From assembly GCA_005765155.1 (NCBI GenBank), contig VCCP01000002.1:1984001-2048000 (forward strand): a stretch of 64,000 bases of DNA, given 5' to 3'. Source of the DNA: Zelopaecilomyces penicillatus. Lineage: Eukaryota; Ascomycota; Sordariomycetes; Hypocreales; Pseudodiploosporaceae. The position numbers and the translations under genes were made by a program. The notes under the pieces are model-generated. The model worked only from the letters and a program-made list of their open reading frames with translations. It made no database searches and was not told the origin of the DNA. Positions 22,569-35,859 of the stretch are shown here, piece after piece (positions within the stretch are counted from its first letter, which is position 1; the number at the start of each line of letters is the position of its first letter).

Positions 22569-24494
22569 ATTCTTATACTTTTATCTATAGCTATCTAGAA
22601 ATAATAATAACTTTTATTTATCCTATTATTAAAGGATTATCTTTATTATTAAAGGCTTTATTAAATATTATAACCTATTAAGGATCTAAAACCCTAAATT
22701 AATAAGATTTAATTAATCCTTTATAATAACCTATAAGAATCTAAAATAAAATAATAGTATTTTTAATTAAAATTATAAGAATTAAAGAGATTAATATCCT
22801 TTAATTTTATTTTTAAATAGCCTAAGATCTTAATATCTTTATTATAGATATCCTATTAAAAAAAAGATTATAATCTAATTAAAATTATAATAATTTAAAT
22901 AACTCTTAATTAAAAGGGTTAAAGATTATTAATATTATTAAATTATAATACTATAGAAGTATTAATAATAAAAAGAAATAGATTAATAATCTTATTTAAG
23001 CCTTTTAAATAAGCTTTAAATATTTAAAAAAAAAAGGAATATTAAATTATTTTAATCCTTAAACATATAAAGGATAAATATAAATCCCTTTAATTAAATA
23101 AGATATAAAGCTATATTAAAACTAAAAGAAAAGTTAAAGAAATTAATTAAAAATATTTTCTAAAATAAAATAAAACTTATTTAAAAGACTTTATTAACCA
23201 GATAATTAAGATCTATAATATTTTTAAAAAAGTCTAATAATATAATTATTAATTCCTTATAGAATTCTATTTATATTTATTTAATTTAAAAATCTATCTT
23301 ATAAAAATAATTAAAGAGGAATTAATTATATAATATTTTATTAAGCTTAAATTAGGGTTATAAAAGTATATCTATCTTTATAAAAGAGCCCTTTCTAAGA
23401 ATTAAGATAAGATAATATAAAAAATAAAAAGATTTTAATACTATTTAAGAACCTAGAAAAAGAGAAGAAACCAGAACCTATAAAAGGGACTAAATAAATA
23501 ATAGAAATAAGACCCTAAATAATAGGCTAAAAAGAGATCCTTTTTAGGATTATAAAACAAGCAAAACTATAATAAAAACCAATTAAATCAGACTAATATA
23601 TAATTAGTAATAATTCTATACTAAGGAGGCTTTTATTAAGATTAAAGAAGCTATAAGAGTAATAAGGATAATTATCCCTATAAAAAGAATAATTAAGATA
23701 ATAATTAAAAAGATAAAAAGGATAATTAAATAAATTATCTTATTATTATAACCTATTATATATATAATAAAAAGGATTATTTTATATTAGATTACTTTAA
23801 TTAAATTATTAATATTATTAAGATAAAAGATAATATTAAAGTAGAAAAAAGTACTTAATTAAAATAAACCCCTTAACTTTAATTAAAGAAATTATTATTA
23901 AAATAATAACCTATTTCTATATATTAATAATAATAAAAAGGTAAATATTAATTAAAATATATATAAATCTAAATATATATATTCAGTTAGATCTTATTAA
24001 TAAAGTATTTATTAAAGTAAATAGGTTATAATAAATATTAATAAAGGATCTATTAAAGCTTTAAGTAATAAATAGATTAGAAATCCAAGTATATAATATA
24101 TAAGAAATCCTATTTATTATTATAGATTTAAAGGGAACTAGATAGAGTTTCACTTAAGTATACCTTAATATTAATTAAGATCTAAGAATAAAAAATAGCC
24201 TAATATTATTAAAACTAACCTATTTATAAGATCTTTAAATCTATTTAAGTATTTATAATAAATATTAATAATTTAATTAAGAATAGAAAAATATTAAAAT
24301 CTTATAACCCTATAAATTTATATAAGCCTATTAAAATAAAATAATAGTCTTTTTAATTATATATCTCTTAGAATTATTATTATTAATAAATAAAGATTAA
24401 GTAAATCAGATAGAAAGATAAAAGAACTACCTTAAGATTTATAGGATTATCTAGATATATTCTAAATAGATTAAATAAGTATATTATTATCCTA

Positions 24495-25190
24495 AAAAGC
24501 TATAGATTATATAATTAATTTATTTTTAGATATTATCTCTTTATATAATATAATCTATCCCTTATTATAAAGAAAACTAAAAGAGCTTTATACTTATTTA
24601 AATAAAAATCTAAAAAAAGAATAAATTCATTTATCTAAAAGCCTAATAAAAGTATTAATTCTATTTATTCTAAAAAAGAATAGATCCTTATAATTATATA
24701 TAAATTATTAGGATTTTAATAGGATTATAAAGAAGAATTATTATATATTATCTTTTATTTTAAAGATTCTAAATTAAATTATAGGTATAGAATTCTTTAT
24801 AAAAATTAATATAAAGGATATATATTATTAAATCTAGATTAAGGAAGAGAATAAATAAAAGATAATATTTTAAATCTATTATAATTATTATAAATACTTA
24901 ATAATACCCTTTAAATTAATTAATATATTAATAATATTTTAATATTATATCTATTAAGCTTTAAGGGAATTAATTAATATAATATATATTACTTATTTAA
25001 ATAATATTTTAATCTTTTCTAAAATAAGAGAAGAATATATAGAATATATTAAATAAATCCTAGAAAAACTATAAATAATAGAGCTTTTTATAAATCTAAA
25101 GAAATACTATTTTTATTAAATAAAGATAGATTTCTTAGGATTTATTTTATTTAAAAAAGGGATCTTAATAGATCCTTAATATATTATAAC
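24495..25190 (+). pseudogene. Gypsy-2 reverse transcriptase remnant
   Basis: Plus-strand translation gives a well-ordered gypsy RT. It begins AIDYIINLFLDI and YPLLQRKLKELYTYL (Q from RIP stops), then SKSLIKVLILFILKKNRSL, NYQDFNRI, and a palm ending in YLNNILIFS near 24991-25018 where YLDDILIFS is expected, then REEYIEYIKQILE and FLGFILFKKGI. Stops occur at former Gln or Trp codons. The family is secure; the gene is dead. The same region recurs at about 50180-50870 in copy 2, also with YLNN. Confidence 0.9.
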
Positions 25191-26547
25191 TATTTTAGAA
25201 TAATAATAATTAACAATCTATTAAGAAATATAAATATTCTTAAGCTTTTATAATTTTTATAAAAGGTTTATCTATAAATATTCTAGAATTATAGTATTAT
25301 TAAATATACTTTTAAAGGATAATAAGAATAATAAAAAGCTAGAGAAAGTATAATTAATTATAGCCGAATATTTAAATAATTAAAAGAAGCCTTTTAAAAA
25401 GCTTTATTACTTAAATATTTTAATCTATAATAATAAATCTATTTTAAAACTAATACCTTCTAATTTATAATAACAGGAATTATATTATAATAAGATAATA
25501 AAGATAGATAATATTTAATTACCTTCTAATTAAGGAAGTTTACTAAAATAAAGATAAATTATAGAATACTTAACCAGAAAATATTTATTATTATTTATTT
25601 ATTTAAATACTAGTAAAGATATATTAATAGGATAATAAAATAAATAAAGATTTTAATTAATTACTAGAATCTTTAATCCTTTATAAGCTAGATTAAGCTA
25701 TTAAAAAGATAGATAAGATAATATATAATACTAATATTATATAATTTTATTATTAAGTATTAGCTAGAGAAATCTAATCTTATAAATAAGCTATTAAAAA
25801 GGCTAGATTATAAGGGTAAAGCTTTATTAAATAATAACCTATTCCTTATACTATAAAGTAGGATAATTAAATTTATAGACATTTAAATTAAATCTATTAA
25901 GATATTAATAGATATTTAAAATAATAAAAGTAAAAGGCTTTTAAATCTAATTAAATTAATTAAATAGATTAGATAGATTATTAATAAGATATAATAAATA
26001 TCTATATATATAGCTTAAATAACCCTTTATATAAAGATTATATTTAATAAACAAGCCTTAATCCCTTTAATAATACTTATTAAGGATATATAAAGTAAAG
26101 ATAAGAAGATATTAAAGTAAAAAGCTATATTAATAAAATAAAAAAATAAAAAAAAGGATATTATATAGTTTATAAATATATAGGGCCTGATTAAATATTA
26201 AGACTATATTTATATCCTTAAAGAAATTTTATTAAAAAATAAGTTATTATAACTCTATTATAATAATCCTTATATAAGCTATTTTAATATAAACTAAACC
26301 CTTAAGCTTTTATAATATAAATTCTATTAGTATTTTATAAACTAAAAGATTAAGGAATATATTATTAATTATAATATTTATTAAGGAATAATATTATAAT
26401 ATTATTATTTATATAAATACCTTAATTCTTTATTAAAACTAAGTTAATCCTAAGAAGAAGTATTTATAGACTTTATTATAGAATTTCTATCTATTATATT
26501 TAATAAAAGAGATATAAATATAATCCTAATAATTATAGATTAAAATT

Positions 26548-26944
26548 TTAATAAGGGGAAAACAATATATATAATAATATTAACACCACCCATAGAACTA
26601 TAGGGTGATTTTAGGGTAGTTGCATAGCCAGCGTAGTCTACAAGGATTGAATAGGCAAGAAAAGCCATAAAGCAGTGATATAATGAATTAAACTTAAGGG
26701 ATCAATTGATCATCCTATAACTGATCAGATAAAGAAGATAGCTTTTTAATAACTAGTCTATTAAATGCATTGGAAAATTCTTAGGTAGAAGGGGGGAAAA
26801 AAAACTTAAATTCAATGATATCTGCCTGTTCAAATGGCCCGGGTATGGCCTATCTACTTATATAGTTCAATCCCTTTAAGTGCAGCTTATACAGCTATAG
26901 CTTAGTCAACTAGCAAGGGGGTGTATTCAACCCAGCCATCAAAA
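26548..26944 (-). repeat. Solo Gypsy-4 LTR inside Gypsy-2, little mutated
   Basis: About 397 bases with clearly higher G+C than its surroundings (for example gtagttgcatagccagcg and tggcccgggtatggcc). It matches the two LTRs of the Gypsy-4 element (31219-31611 and 49781-50166) and 58419-58812. On the minus strand it starts with a TGATGGCTGGGTTG-like end and has an ACTATATAAG TATA-like box about 80 bases in. The matching site in the other Gypsy-2 copy, near 52231, lacks it, which proves insertion. Confidence 0.8.
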
Positions 26945-28854
26945 TATATAAAGTATTATTTATTTCTTTTAATAAATATAATTATTATTATAATAGATCT
27001 TATAGAATTATTCTATTAAAAGATAGAATTAAAAGATAGGGTATTAAAAGAGATTATATTAAATAAAGATCTTATTTTTATTAATAAGTTCTGATTAGAA
27101 TTTTATTATATATCCTAAATAAAGAAAAGGCTTTTAATAGTATTTTACCCTTAAATTAATAAATAAATAAAATAGATAAATCAAATACTAGAATATTATT
27201 TATATTACTTTTTAATAAAAGAATAAATAGCTTAGATAAAGCTTCTTTAAATAATATAATTTGCTTATAACTCTATAATCTTTATAATAATTAGCTATTC
27301 TTCTAATAAAGTATTATTTAATTATAAATTAGGTTTTTTAAATATTAGAGATAATATTATAAAAAGAGAGATATTAATAATATAAAGCTAGTTAAAGAAA
27401 TTAATAGAAATATAAGAAATATTAATAAAGTATTAATAATAAATAATTAAAGCTTAAACCAGAAACTATAATAAATTATATATATTCTTAATACTTTAAA
27501 AAAAGGATATAATTATATTAAATATAAAGAATTTATATTTAAAGATAAAAGAAAAGTTAATATTAAGATTTATTAGTCTATTCTAAATCTTATAAAAGAT
27601 TAGAATATAAGTATATTAATTAGTATAATTTAAATAATATTTATAGATTTATAATATATTTTATATTAGCCTATTAGAATTATAAATATAATAAACAGGG
27701 GATATTAATAATAGCCTATTAATATTAAAATTAAAAGATAAAGAGGAATAAATAATTAAGGAAATTAAAGATTAATTAAAAATTAAAAAAGAATTATATT
27801 ATTTAATTAAATAGCTAGATTAGTTTTTAGAATATAATTAATAGCTAGTATCTATTTAAATAAGATAAAGGCTTTATATAGCCTTTTATTTAATTAAATC
27901 AGTATAATATAAGGCCTTAAGATTTACTTATTAAATTTAAATAGCTTATTATTAAATTAATATTAAAATATAAATAAAATATTTATAGATTTATTTAAAT
28001 ATTCTATTATTCTTAAAAGCAGGGCTATTAAATAACTAGTAATATTTGATAGGCTTTCTTTTTCTTTTTATAAGCCTTATTAATCTTAATTTAAGCCTTA
28101 ATAAAGCTAATAATATTATAAGCCTAATAATATATAGTCTTTATTAATTTAAAGGTATAATAAAGCTTAAGTAATATACTAATAATCTATTAAATAAATT
28201 TATTTATAAAAATAAAAGAGCTATCCTTATTAAAATTATTATCCTTATTAGGGATATATATACTTAATATTATATTTAAAAAGTTAAGTATATTATTTAG
28301 CTCTTAGGTATTATTAAGTATAAGGGCTATAAATTTAAATATTATTAAACTATTAATAAAATCTATTTAAATAATATAGATTAATATATTATTAATAAAT
28401 ATTATTCCTATTATTATATTATTAATAATATATTAATTTAATATTAGTAAATAAATACTAGATTAATATTATTTTATTAGGCTTAATCTATTCTTTTATT
28501 ATCTAAGTATCTGCTATTATAACTATTTATATATAATATATATATTATATATATTCTATAATAATCAGCTTAATATAATCTCGCTATTTTATAATTACAT
28601 AAATTTAAATAATAGATCTTTTAAAAGATATAATAATATAATAAAAAGATAATAAAAGAATAATAAAATAGAAAAGATAAATAAAAGAGATATAATAAAA
28701 GATATAATTATAAATAAATAAAAAGAATATATTAAGTTTAAGTTCTAAGAAAATAAAAATTCTAAAATAATAAAATAATAATAATAAAGAAAATCTATTA
28801 TAGAGTAATAAATATATAATTAAGGTACTAGGATATTACTCTTAAAAAGGGAGA

Positions 28855-29053
28855 TAATTATAATAGGATTAGATATCTAGATACCTGATTATAATATATA
28901 ACCCAGAAGACTATTAATTATCAGGGCTTTAATAGCCTTTTATATTTAAAGGGTATAAAGGAAAAATAATTTAACTTAAGTATAAATCTTATTATTAATT
29001 AATCGATTAAAGCTATATAGTCTTATCTAGCTATACCTAGAATTCCCTTTATA
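28855..29053 (+). repeat. Gypsy-2 copy 1, 3' LTR
   Basis: 199 bases following a purine tract, matching 22371-22568. Gypsy-1 integrase sequence resumes directly after it. Confidence 0.85.
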
Positions 29054-29940
29054 AATAAAGTAATTATAAGCTTATATAGCTTATTAAAGGAAATTATATT
29101 TAATAAAGAAATAATATTTATCTTTAAATTTTAATAAGGATTAATAGGATATCTTAGGATTAAATATAAATTTAATATTATCTATTATTTATAAATAGAT
29201 AAATAAATAAAATAAATTAATTAAATTATTAAAGAATATTTATATACTTATATTAATTATTATTAAGATAATTAAATAAAATATCTATTAATTATATAAT
29301 TAATTTATAATATATTTATTTTTAAGTTTATATAAGCTATATCTATATATATTAATTATAGATTTATATTAAAAATATTTTATTTATTATATTAAAAAGG
29401 ATTAAAATTAGAAAAAGCTATATTTAATATTATATAAAAATAATAATTATATAAAGAATTCTATATATAACTCTAAATTATTTATAATAGAATAAAATAT
29501 TATATAGATTAATAAAAATTAAAGAGATTAATTTTTTAAAAATAAGGATATAATATATCTTTTATATTATATATTAGATAAAAATTCCTTAAATATTATA
29601 ATAATATAATTAAATAATAAATTAGACTTTAAGAAATTTAAATTATTTAAGATTAAAAAAGCTATTTTTAATATTAATTATAAATGTTTATTATTAAAGA
29701 ATATATAGTTATACCTTATATTTTATATTTTTTATTAAATAAAGTATTTAATAAAATAAAAGAATATATAATAATATAAATAAAAATAATTTAAAAAGAA
29801 TAGAAATTAAAAACTATATTAAATAAAAGAATAAAAGAATAAATAAAATAAATATTTTATTAAATAAAAAGATTTTAGATTTAAAGATAATATATAAAAA
29901 TCTATTAATTATTTAAATTATTATTATTTAATACTATAAT
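29054..29940 (+). pseudogene. Gypsy-1 integrase second part and chromodomain (broken)
   Basis: This continues the integrase interrupted at 22370: LLKEIIFNKEIIF, QGLIGYLRIKYKFN and then INQIIKEYLYTYINYYQDN, which correspond to the conserved core and the INQ..E.YLR.Y.NY.QD.W segment of gypsy integrases. A later frame reads NKLDFKKF and INYKCLLL, then the chromodomain with YFIK and INYLNYY. Frameshifts and stops are many. The chromodomain matches the better-kept one at 1-165. Confidence 0.75.
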
Positions 29941-30696
29941 AATTCCTTTAAAATCAATTAATCTAATTAAGAAACTTAAATTAATAAATTTATTACCTAA
30001 ATCTAAAAAAACCAATTTATTTTATTTAAAGTCCCTAGAAATTATAAATCTAATACTATATAATACTTATATATCTTTAAGATAGAAATTAAATTCATTT
30101 TATTTTTAATATCTAGCTCTTTTAAACCCTAATAAACCAATTTAAAGCTTTATTTTTTAATCTTTTTTCTAAGCTTATAAATATAAAATAAATAATTAAG
30201 AGTTAAGAAAAGCTATAATTATAGTTTAGATAATTAATCCTAGATATTTAAAATATTCTTTCTGGTTTTCTTTTTTTTAGAGTTTAATTAATAATATTAT
30301 TTTAAAAGTTTTATTATTAATATAATTAATAAGAATTAAATATTTAAATATAATAAGAATATATATATAAAAATATTATTAAAATACTATTATAAAAGTA
30401 ATCCTATTTTATATATATTATATAATAGCTATTATTTTCTATTATATAATAAGCTTATTTTTATTTAAAGTAATACAAATATAATATATCTATTAATTTA
30501 TTATTAAAATCTATACTTTTAGCTAATATAGAATATTTAATAGCCTTTTTAAAGAATATTAAGACTTTTTAATATAATCTAATATTATAAGAAATAAATT
30601 AATATAATATAAGTTTTATAATTTATAAATATAAAGAAAGAAAAGAAAAGGTATATTTATAGGTTTTAAGGATAAAACCTTTTAAAAGAGAGATAT

Positions 30697-31137
30697 TATA
30701 TTATAATTTAATAACTAAGGTTATATAATAGGCCTTAATTATAAAATATATAATATTATTAGATATATATTAAAGGCTTGGAATTATATAGAATTAGATT
30801 ATAATTTTAAAGGTAATCCTAGGCTTAGGATTATTCTTAAAATTATAATTTAATAAGATAGTTTATAATTTTAAGTATAATCTAATAATAAGAATTATAA
30901 TTTAAATTATAATCTATAATATATATATAACTTTAGTATTTATTCTTTTAGTTTAATCTTAATTAATTATTAATAATATTATTATATTAATCTTATTATT
31001 TATCTTAATAATATTAGATTATAATTCTATAAATCTATTATTTATATAATTAATATATTATTTAGAATACTTTAATCTATCTATTAATATAAACCCTTTT
31101 ATTAGGTTTATCTTTTAAGAATTTATTAAATATTATA
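30697..31137 (+). repeat. Gypsy-1 copy 2, 3' LTR
   Basis: 441 bases preceded by a purine tract (aaaagagaga) at 30685-30693, aligned with 16778-17227. Just after it the sequence follows an internal part of Gypsy-2 (near 24400), which shows that this Gypsy-1 was inserted into a Gypsy-2 copy. Confidence 0.8.
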
Positions 31138-31218
31138 AAATAAAAAAAGAGAAGAATTATTTAAGGAACTATAAAATTATTTAAATATATTTTAAATAGA
31201 TTAAGCAGATATATTATT
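31138..31218 (+). mobile_element. Gypsy-2 copy 2, short middle segment
   Basis: About 80 bases that follow 24400-24490 of Gypsy-2 copy 1 (gaacta..., tattttaaatagattaa, atatatta). They are bounded on the left by the Gypsy-1 LTR and on the right by the Gypsy-4 LTR. The Gypsy-2 sequence continues at 50167 from the same internal point. Confidence 0.7.
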
Positions 31219-31611
31219 TTAATAAAGAGAAAGCAATATATATAATAATACTAATATTATTTATAGAATTATAAAATAATTTTAAGGTAATTATATAATT
31301 AATATAATCTATAAGGATTAAATAAACAAGAAAGATTATAAAGTAATAATATAATAAAATAAATTTAAAGGATTAATTAATTATCTTATAATTAATTAAA
31401 TAAAGAAAATAGCTTTTTAATAGCTAATCTTTTAAATATATTTGAAAAGTCTTAAATAAAAGAGAGAAAACTTAAATTAAATAATATCTGCTCTATTTAA
31501 ATAGCTTAGATATAATTTATCTACTTATATAATTTAATCTTTTTAAATACAGCTTATATAGCTATAGCTTAATTAATTAATAAAAGGATATATTTAACCT
31601 AATTATTAAAA
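31219..31611 (-). repeat. Gypsy-4 left LTR (3' LTR on the minus strand)
   Basis: About 393 bases matching 26548-26944 and 49781-50166. The shared blocks are gatagctttttaatagcta-like, atatctgc, cttatatagctatagctta and a final attattaaaa. It is strongly RIP-mutated. Confidence 0.75.
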
Positions 31612-32715
31612 CCCTTTTAATAAATATTAAAGATAACCCTATTATTAAATCAGATAATATTTATAATTAATTAAATAATAATATTTAAATATAACCTTTA
31701 GATATCTATATATATATATACTTTATTTCTTTTATTTTATTTTTAATTAAGTATTCTTTTAATATTTAATCTCTTTAATTCCCTTAATATCCTTAAAGTA
31801 TTTAACTCTATTATTTAATCTATAAATAAAGGTATTATTAATTATATTTATATAATATAATATTTAAATTTATTAGATTAAATAGCTTAAATTATTAAGC
31901 TATTAAAAAAAGCTTTTATTATCTTTTTAATATATTAAAGGGTCTCTTTTATAATTATTCTATTAAAATAAACATTAATATAATTATTAAAGTATTTAAT
32001 ATATAATATAAGCCTTTTAATAAGAAATATATTATTTATCTTTATAATAAATTTAATAATTATAATATACCTTATTATTTTTAAATATTATAAAAATAAA
32101 TTAATATTTATTTAAATAATAATCTCTCTCTTATATCTTATAAATCGAATTAATAGTATATAATATAAAAAAGAGTTAAGGGTTTAATTCCTTTTCTTAG
32201 CTTCTTTATTTCTTCTTTAAACTTTTCTTTTCTTTATTAAAGGATTAGTTTATTTATAAAAAAGATATCTATTATTTAATTAAAATACCTTATCTAGATT
32301 CTTATTATTAAATTATTTTAAAAATATAATAATATACTTAGAAATATTAATATCCTTATTTAAATTAATTATAAAAGAATTTAAAGAAATTAATTTAATT
32401 ATTTATTTATTAAAGATAATCTATTTTTAAGGGTTTAAGTATAATATAAGCTATATTAATATAGATTTTATTTTCTTATTTTCTTATTTAATAAATCTTA
32501 ATTAAATAATCCTTAAATATCCTTAATACTATTATATATAAATAAAATAAACCTAGATAAAAGCTTAAAAATTAAATAAATAATAAATAATCTATTTTTA
32601 TTAGCTTTTAAAAAATATTATTAAAATATTATTATTAAATTATTATTAAATTAAATTATAATTAATTTAGCTTTTTTAATAATACTTATATTAATAGTCT
32701 TAATTATCTTAGATT

Positions 32716-33157
32716 TATTATAATTTATAGTATAAGGGTATAATTAAAGCTAGTAGCTAAAGCAGTGGAAGAAAGGTAGTGAATAGTTATCCAAAGTGAA
32801 TTCTAAAGAAAAGAAGAAAGAAGTAATTATATTACTAATATAGAAAAGAAACCAGGATTTAACTAGGAATCTAGCTATCTTATATATCTAAATAATACTA
32901 GGATTATTTGGAATTATTTAAGAATTCTAAATAATATTTCTTTAGATTTCTAAGTATTCTAAATAATAAGAAAGAGAGGGGTATAAGGGATAAGCCCTTA
33001 TTTTACTAGTCTAGCCCGATATAGCAGGTCAGGCTGCTATCTTATAGCAGGTTTAACTGCTAGGGCTATAGCAGGTTTAGCTGCTAAGCTGTAGTAGGTC
33101 TAGCTACTAGTCTTATAACAGGTCAGGCTGTTATATAAAAACCCACTTATTTTAACA
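32716..33157 (-). repeat. Copia copy B, 3' LTR
   Basis: 442 bases. On the minus strand it begins TGTTAAAATAAGTGGG and ends in tataata (expected CA changed to TA). The palindrome-like unit array is at 33021-33133. Directly before it on the left is the target duplication AGATT. Confidence 0.9.
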
Positions 33158-33165
33158 CTCCCTCT
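33158..33165 (-). other. Copia polypurine tract
   Basis: The minus strand reads AGAGGGAG immediately before the TG of the 3' LTR, the expected place for the primer of plus-strand DNA synthesis. The same tract appears as aaagagag before the LTR at 4301. Confidence 0.75.
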
Positions 33166-33179
33166 AACAAGCTATATAG

Positions 33180-34760
33180 TATATAACTAGCTTTTAATAG
33201 AGGGTTTTTATAGGTTTAATAGGCTTAAAAAGCCCTGAAAAACAGGGCCTATTAAAGCTTTAATTAGCCTATTAGCAGGCATAGCCTTAATTATAAGATA
33301 GTTTATCTTAAATAGCCTACTAGCTGTTTCTTGCCTAATATAGTGGAATTTTAATAAGGTGTGCTTAGTTTAGGCATACTGATCAGGGTTTTTAGTATTG
33401 CTTATAGAGGCTGTATTATTATAATACAGGTTTATAGACTGCTAAAAAGGGATTTTTAGCTTTATAAAGATCCTAAAGAGCCATTTTAGCTCTTTTATAG
33501 CCTCTATTAAAGCATCTGATTCAGCTTCTATAGTTAAGAGGGCTATAATAGTCTGTCTTTTAGCCTTCCAGCAGATAGGCCTATTAGCTAGCTTAAAGAG
33601 GTACCTGTAAATGGATTTGCTAATAGCTTTACAGCCTGCAAAATCACTGTCTAAATAGCCTAGTAGCTAAAGAGCTGGCTGTTTAGCCTGTATAAGGCCT
33701 GAAGCTTTATAAAGGATAGCTAATTCTTTAGAGCCTTTCAGGTATTTTAGAAGGTTCCTAGCTATATTATAATAGTTGATATAGGCCTGTTATATATATT
33801 AAGAAAGCTATTATATTAGAAAAGCTATATCAGGCCTAGAAAGAAGTATAAGGTATATTAAAGTCCCTATAATCTGCTAATAGGTCTGTTATTTAGCAGG
33901 GGTAAGAATCTTTTTTAGGGGTTCTTTTAATACTCTGGGCTATAGGGGTACAGCTATAAAGATTATATCTTATAGCTAAAAGCGCTAAAGAGCCTTATTA
34001 ATATACTAAGACTGATGCAGCCATAGCTCCTTTTTAGCCTGGTTATAGCTGATTTAAACCCCTAAGAAGAAGGCTATAAAGCCTTTATCTTCTATAGCAA
34101 AGACCTTATTTAATAGGTGTTTTAGCTTATTAATATAGGGTAGGTCTGGCCCTATAATAAGGCAGTCATCGATATAGGTAATAATAAAGGTATTAGTCTA
34201 AGTATTAATAAAGATAGCCAGATTAAAGATTAAGGGTTGGAACCCTAGGGTAGCTAGCAGCTTAATTAGCTATTATTACCATTTATAAGAGCCTTGCTTT
34301 AGCCTATATAGGGCCTTTTTTAATAGGATAACCTGTTTTATAGCAGGGTTATAATTAAGCTTGATTAATAAAGCTGCTAAAGACCGGTTTCCAGGGGTCT
34401 GGGTCTCTATAAAGAAAGACAGGCCTTCTGGAAATTCTATAAAAATATCCTTAGATAACTAGCTATTTAAAAAAGCCCTTATAAAATCAATTTACTTGAT
34501 TTCCTAATTATAAGAAGCTATTAAAGCTAGTAAAATCCGTTAGGTAGGGGGAATACTAGTAGCTGTAAAGGTTTTAAAGTAGTCTTTTCCTTCAATTTAT
34601 ATAAAACCCTTTATAACAAGCCTAGCCTTATATTTTAAGAGCTGATTTTATAAATCCTTTTTCAGCTTAAGAATAAGCTTATTTTTCAGGATTTTAAAAT
34701 CTTTAAATAAGGGATAAAATATATAACTTTAGCTTATAGAATCTAATAGAATTCGCTATA
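33180..34760 (-). pseudogene. Copia copy B reverse transcriptase and RNase H, catalytic box kept
   Basis: The minus strand reads the copia polymerase with the catalytic box intact: TYIDDCLIIGPD, with YIDD encoded at 34165-34176. After it come LKHLLNKVFAI, GFIAFFLGV, KKELWLHQSQYINKAL and GTLIYLILLSRPDIAFL, then RNase H with IYRYLFKLANRPI and LLTIEAESDALIEAIKELKW. Only some Gln and Trp codons have become stops. The matching copy at 3282-3293 has YINN. The element cannot make a full protein, but it is the least damaged pol in the window. Confidence 0.85.
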
Positions 34761-35859
34761 AATAACACTAATCCATTATTCTTTAATAGGGTCTTCTAAG
34801 GCTTATTTCCAGCTAGCAGGTTTTAAAGAAGCCTAAATAATAAATTTTGCCTTTAGCTTATAGTAGATATCTATAGGGTAGGCAAGGTCTAGCTATGTAG
34901 ATTCAGAGTCTTCTAGCAGCTATAGCAGCTATACTAGGAGCTATAGTAAGGGCTGTGGCAGCTGTGGGGGCTGTTATGGCGTCTGTAATATAGGGTTTAG
35001 TAGCTGTATAGGTCTTCTAGCTTGATTAAGGGCTTGTAAATCAGTTAGATCCTTTAGGGTAGGTTGGTCTATTGATTTTAGCAGGGTATAAAGCTCTTTT
35101 AATTCTCCCTCTAAGCTAGAAGGGCTTTAAAGACTATAAAAATTACCTTTAAGGCCCTGGCTTATAGGGCCTCTTCCTTCTATAATATAAAGAAAAGAGG
35201 TCTTAATTACCTATTAGTAGAAAGGTATATAAACCAGAGAGATGTTTTTGCTTAGTATAGCTAGCAGCCTAGCTGGCTCTGTTCTAGGGCTTAATGTAAT
35301 GCTTTATTAGCACTTTTTAGCAGAGATAACAACCTTACAGTAGGCTTTGATAGCTCTATAAGCTGCCAAATTTAGCTTATTAGCTGCTAGAGCTGGTTTT
35401 AGCTCTTATAAAAAGAGCTGTAGCAGGCTGAGGTCTTTGTTTATAACCACTATACAGTTAATAAGGTTAACTATAACAGGTAAAATAATAGTCTAAAGAA
35501 AGAATAGCAGCTAAGCCTAGATTATAATAGCCTATAGATAATCTAGAATAACCCTTATAAAGTATCCTAACATGCTATTTTATTTATAAATATAAGGGCT
35601 AGATATATTAAAGCTAATATCTTTACCTATTAACTAATCTTTTAGTAGTGCTAAGATCTCTTTTTTATTATTAAAGTATAATTATAAGGGGTATTTTTTA
35701 TAATAGGCTTTTAGCCCTTTAAACAGGCCCTTTATAGCAGAGAAGATAGTATAATCTTCTTTATTAGATAGTAAAAGAACCTTTTAATAATAGGATTTTC
35801 TTTCTATTAGAATAAGCCCTATAGGGAGCTTATTATAAGAGGTTGGTTTTATCTAAAAG

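Larger units (their letters stand above)
22371..29053 (+). mobile_element. Gypsy-2 copy 1, nested in Gypsy-1
   Basis: A 6.7-kb Ty3/gypsy element with short LTRs of about 198 bases (22371-22568 and 28855-29053) and a purine tract aaaaagggaga at 28844-28854 just before the 3' LTR. Internal order: gag and protease remnants, polymerase at 24495-25190, RNase H, integrase (about 25.9-27.5 kb), and a chromodomain near 27738-27850 (LYYLIKQLD, then a stop). The flanking Gypsy-1 integrase reads on across the insertion. The target duplication is unclear; the flanks ttaat and taaat could be one with a single mismatch. A solo Gypsy-4 LTR sits inside at 26548-26944. Confidence 0.85.
16778..31137 (+). mobile_element. 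Gypsy-1 copy 2, split by a nested Gypsy-2
   Basis: A Ty3/gypsy chromovirus with LTRs at 16778-17227 and 30697-31137 in the same orientation. It is interrupted at 22371-29053 by a Gypsy-2 element; without that insert the element is about 7.7 kb. Degenerate proteins read in order: gag and protease (17.4-20.4 kb, barely readable), polymerase and RNase H (about 20.6-21.7 kb), the first part of the integrase up to 22370, its continuation from 29054, and a chromodomain near 29785-29940 (YFIK and INYLNYY survive). Stops, Asp-to-Asn changes and extreme A+T show strong RIP. The gag side is about 1.1 kb longer than in the minus-strand copy at 55864-62879. Confidence 0.85.

Noticed and set aside
31640..32715. 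A possible pogo/Fot1-like transposase in A+T DNA left of the copia element
   Set aside because: Only a few loosely matching residues could be read, not enough to support a family. It is left as part of Gypsy-4.
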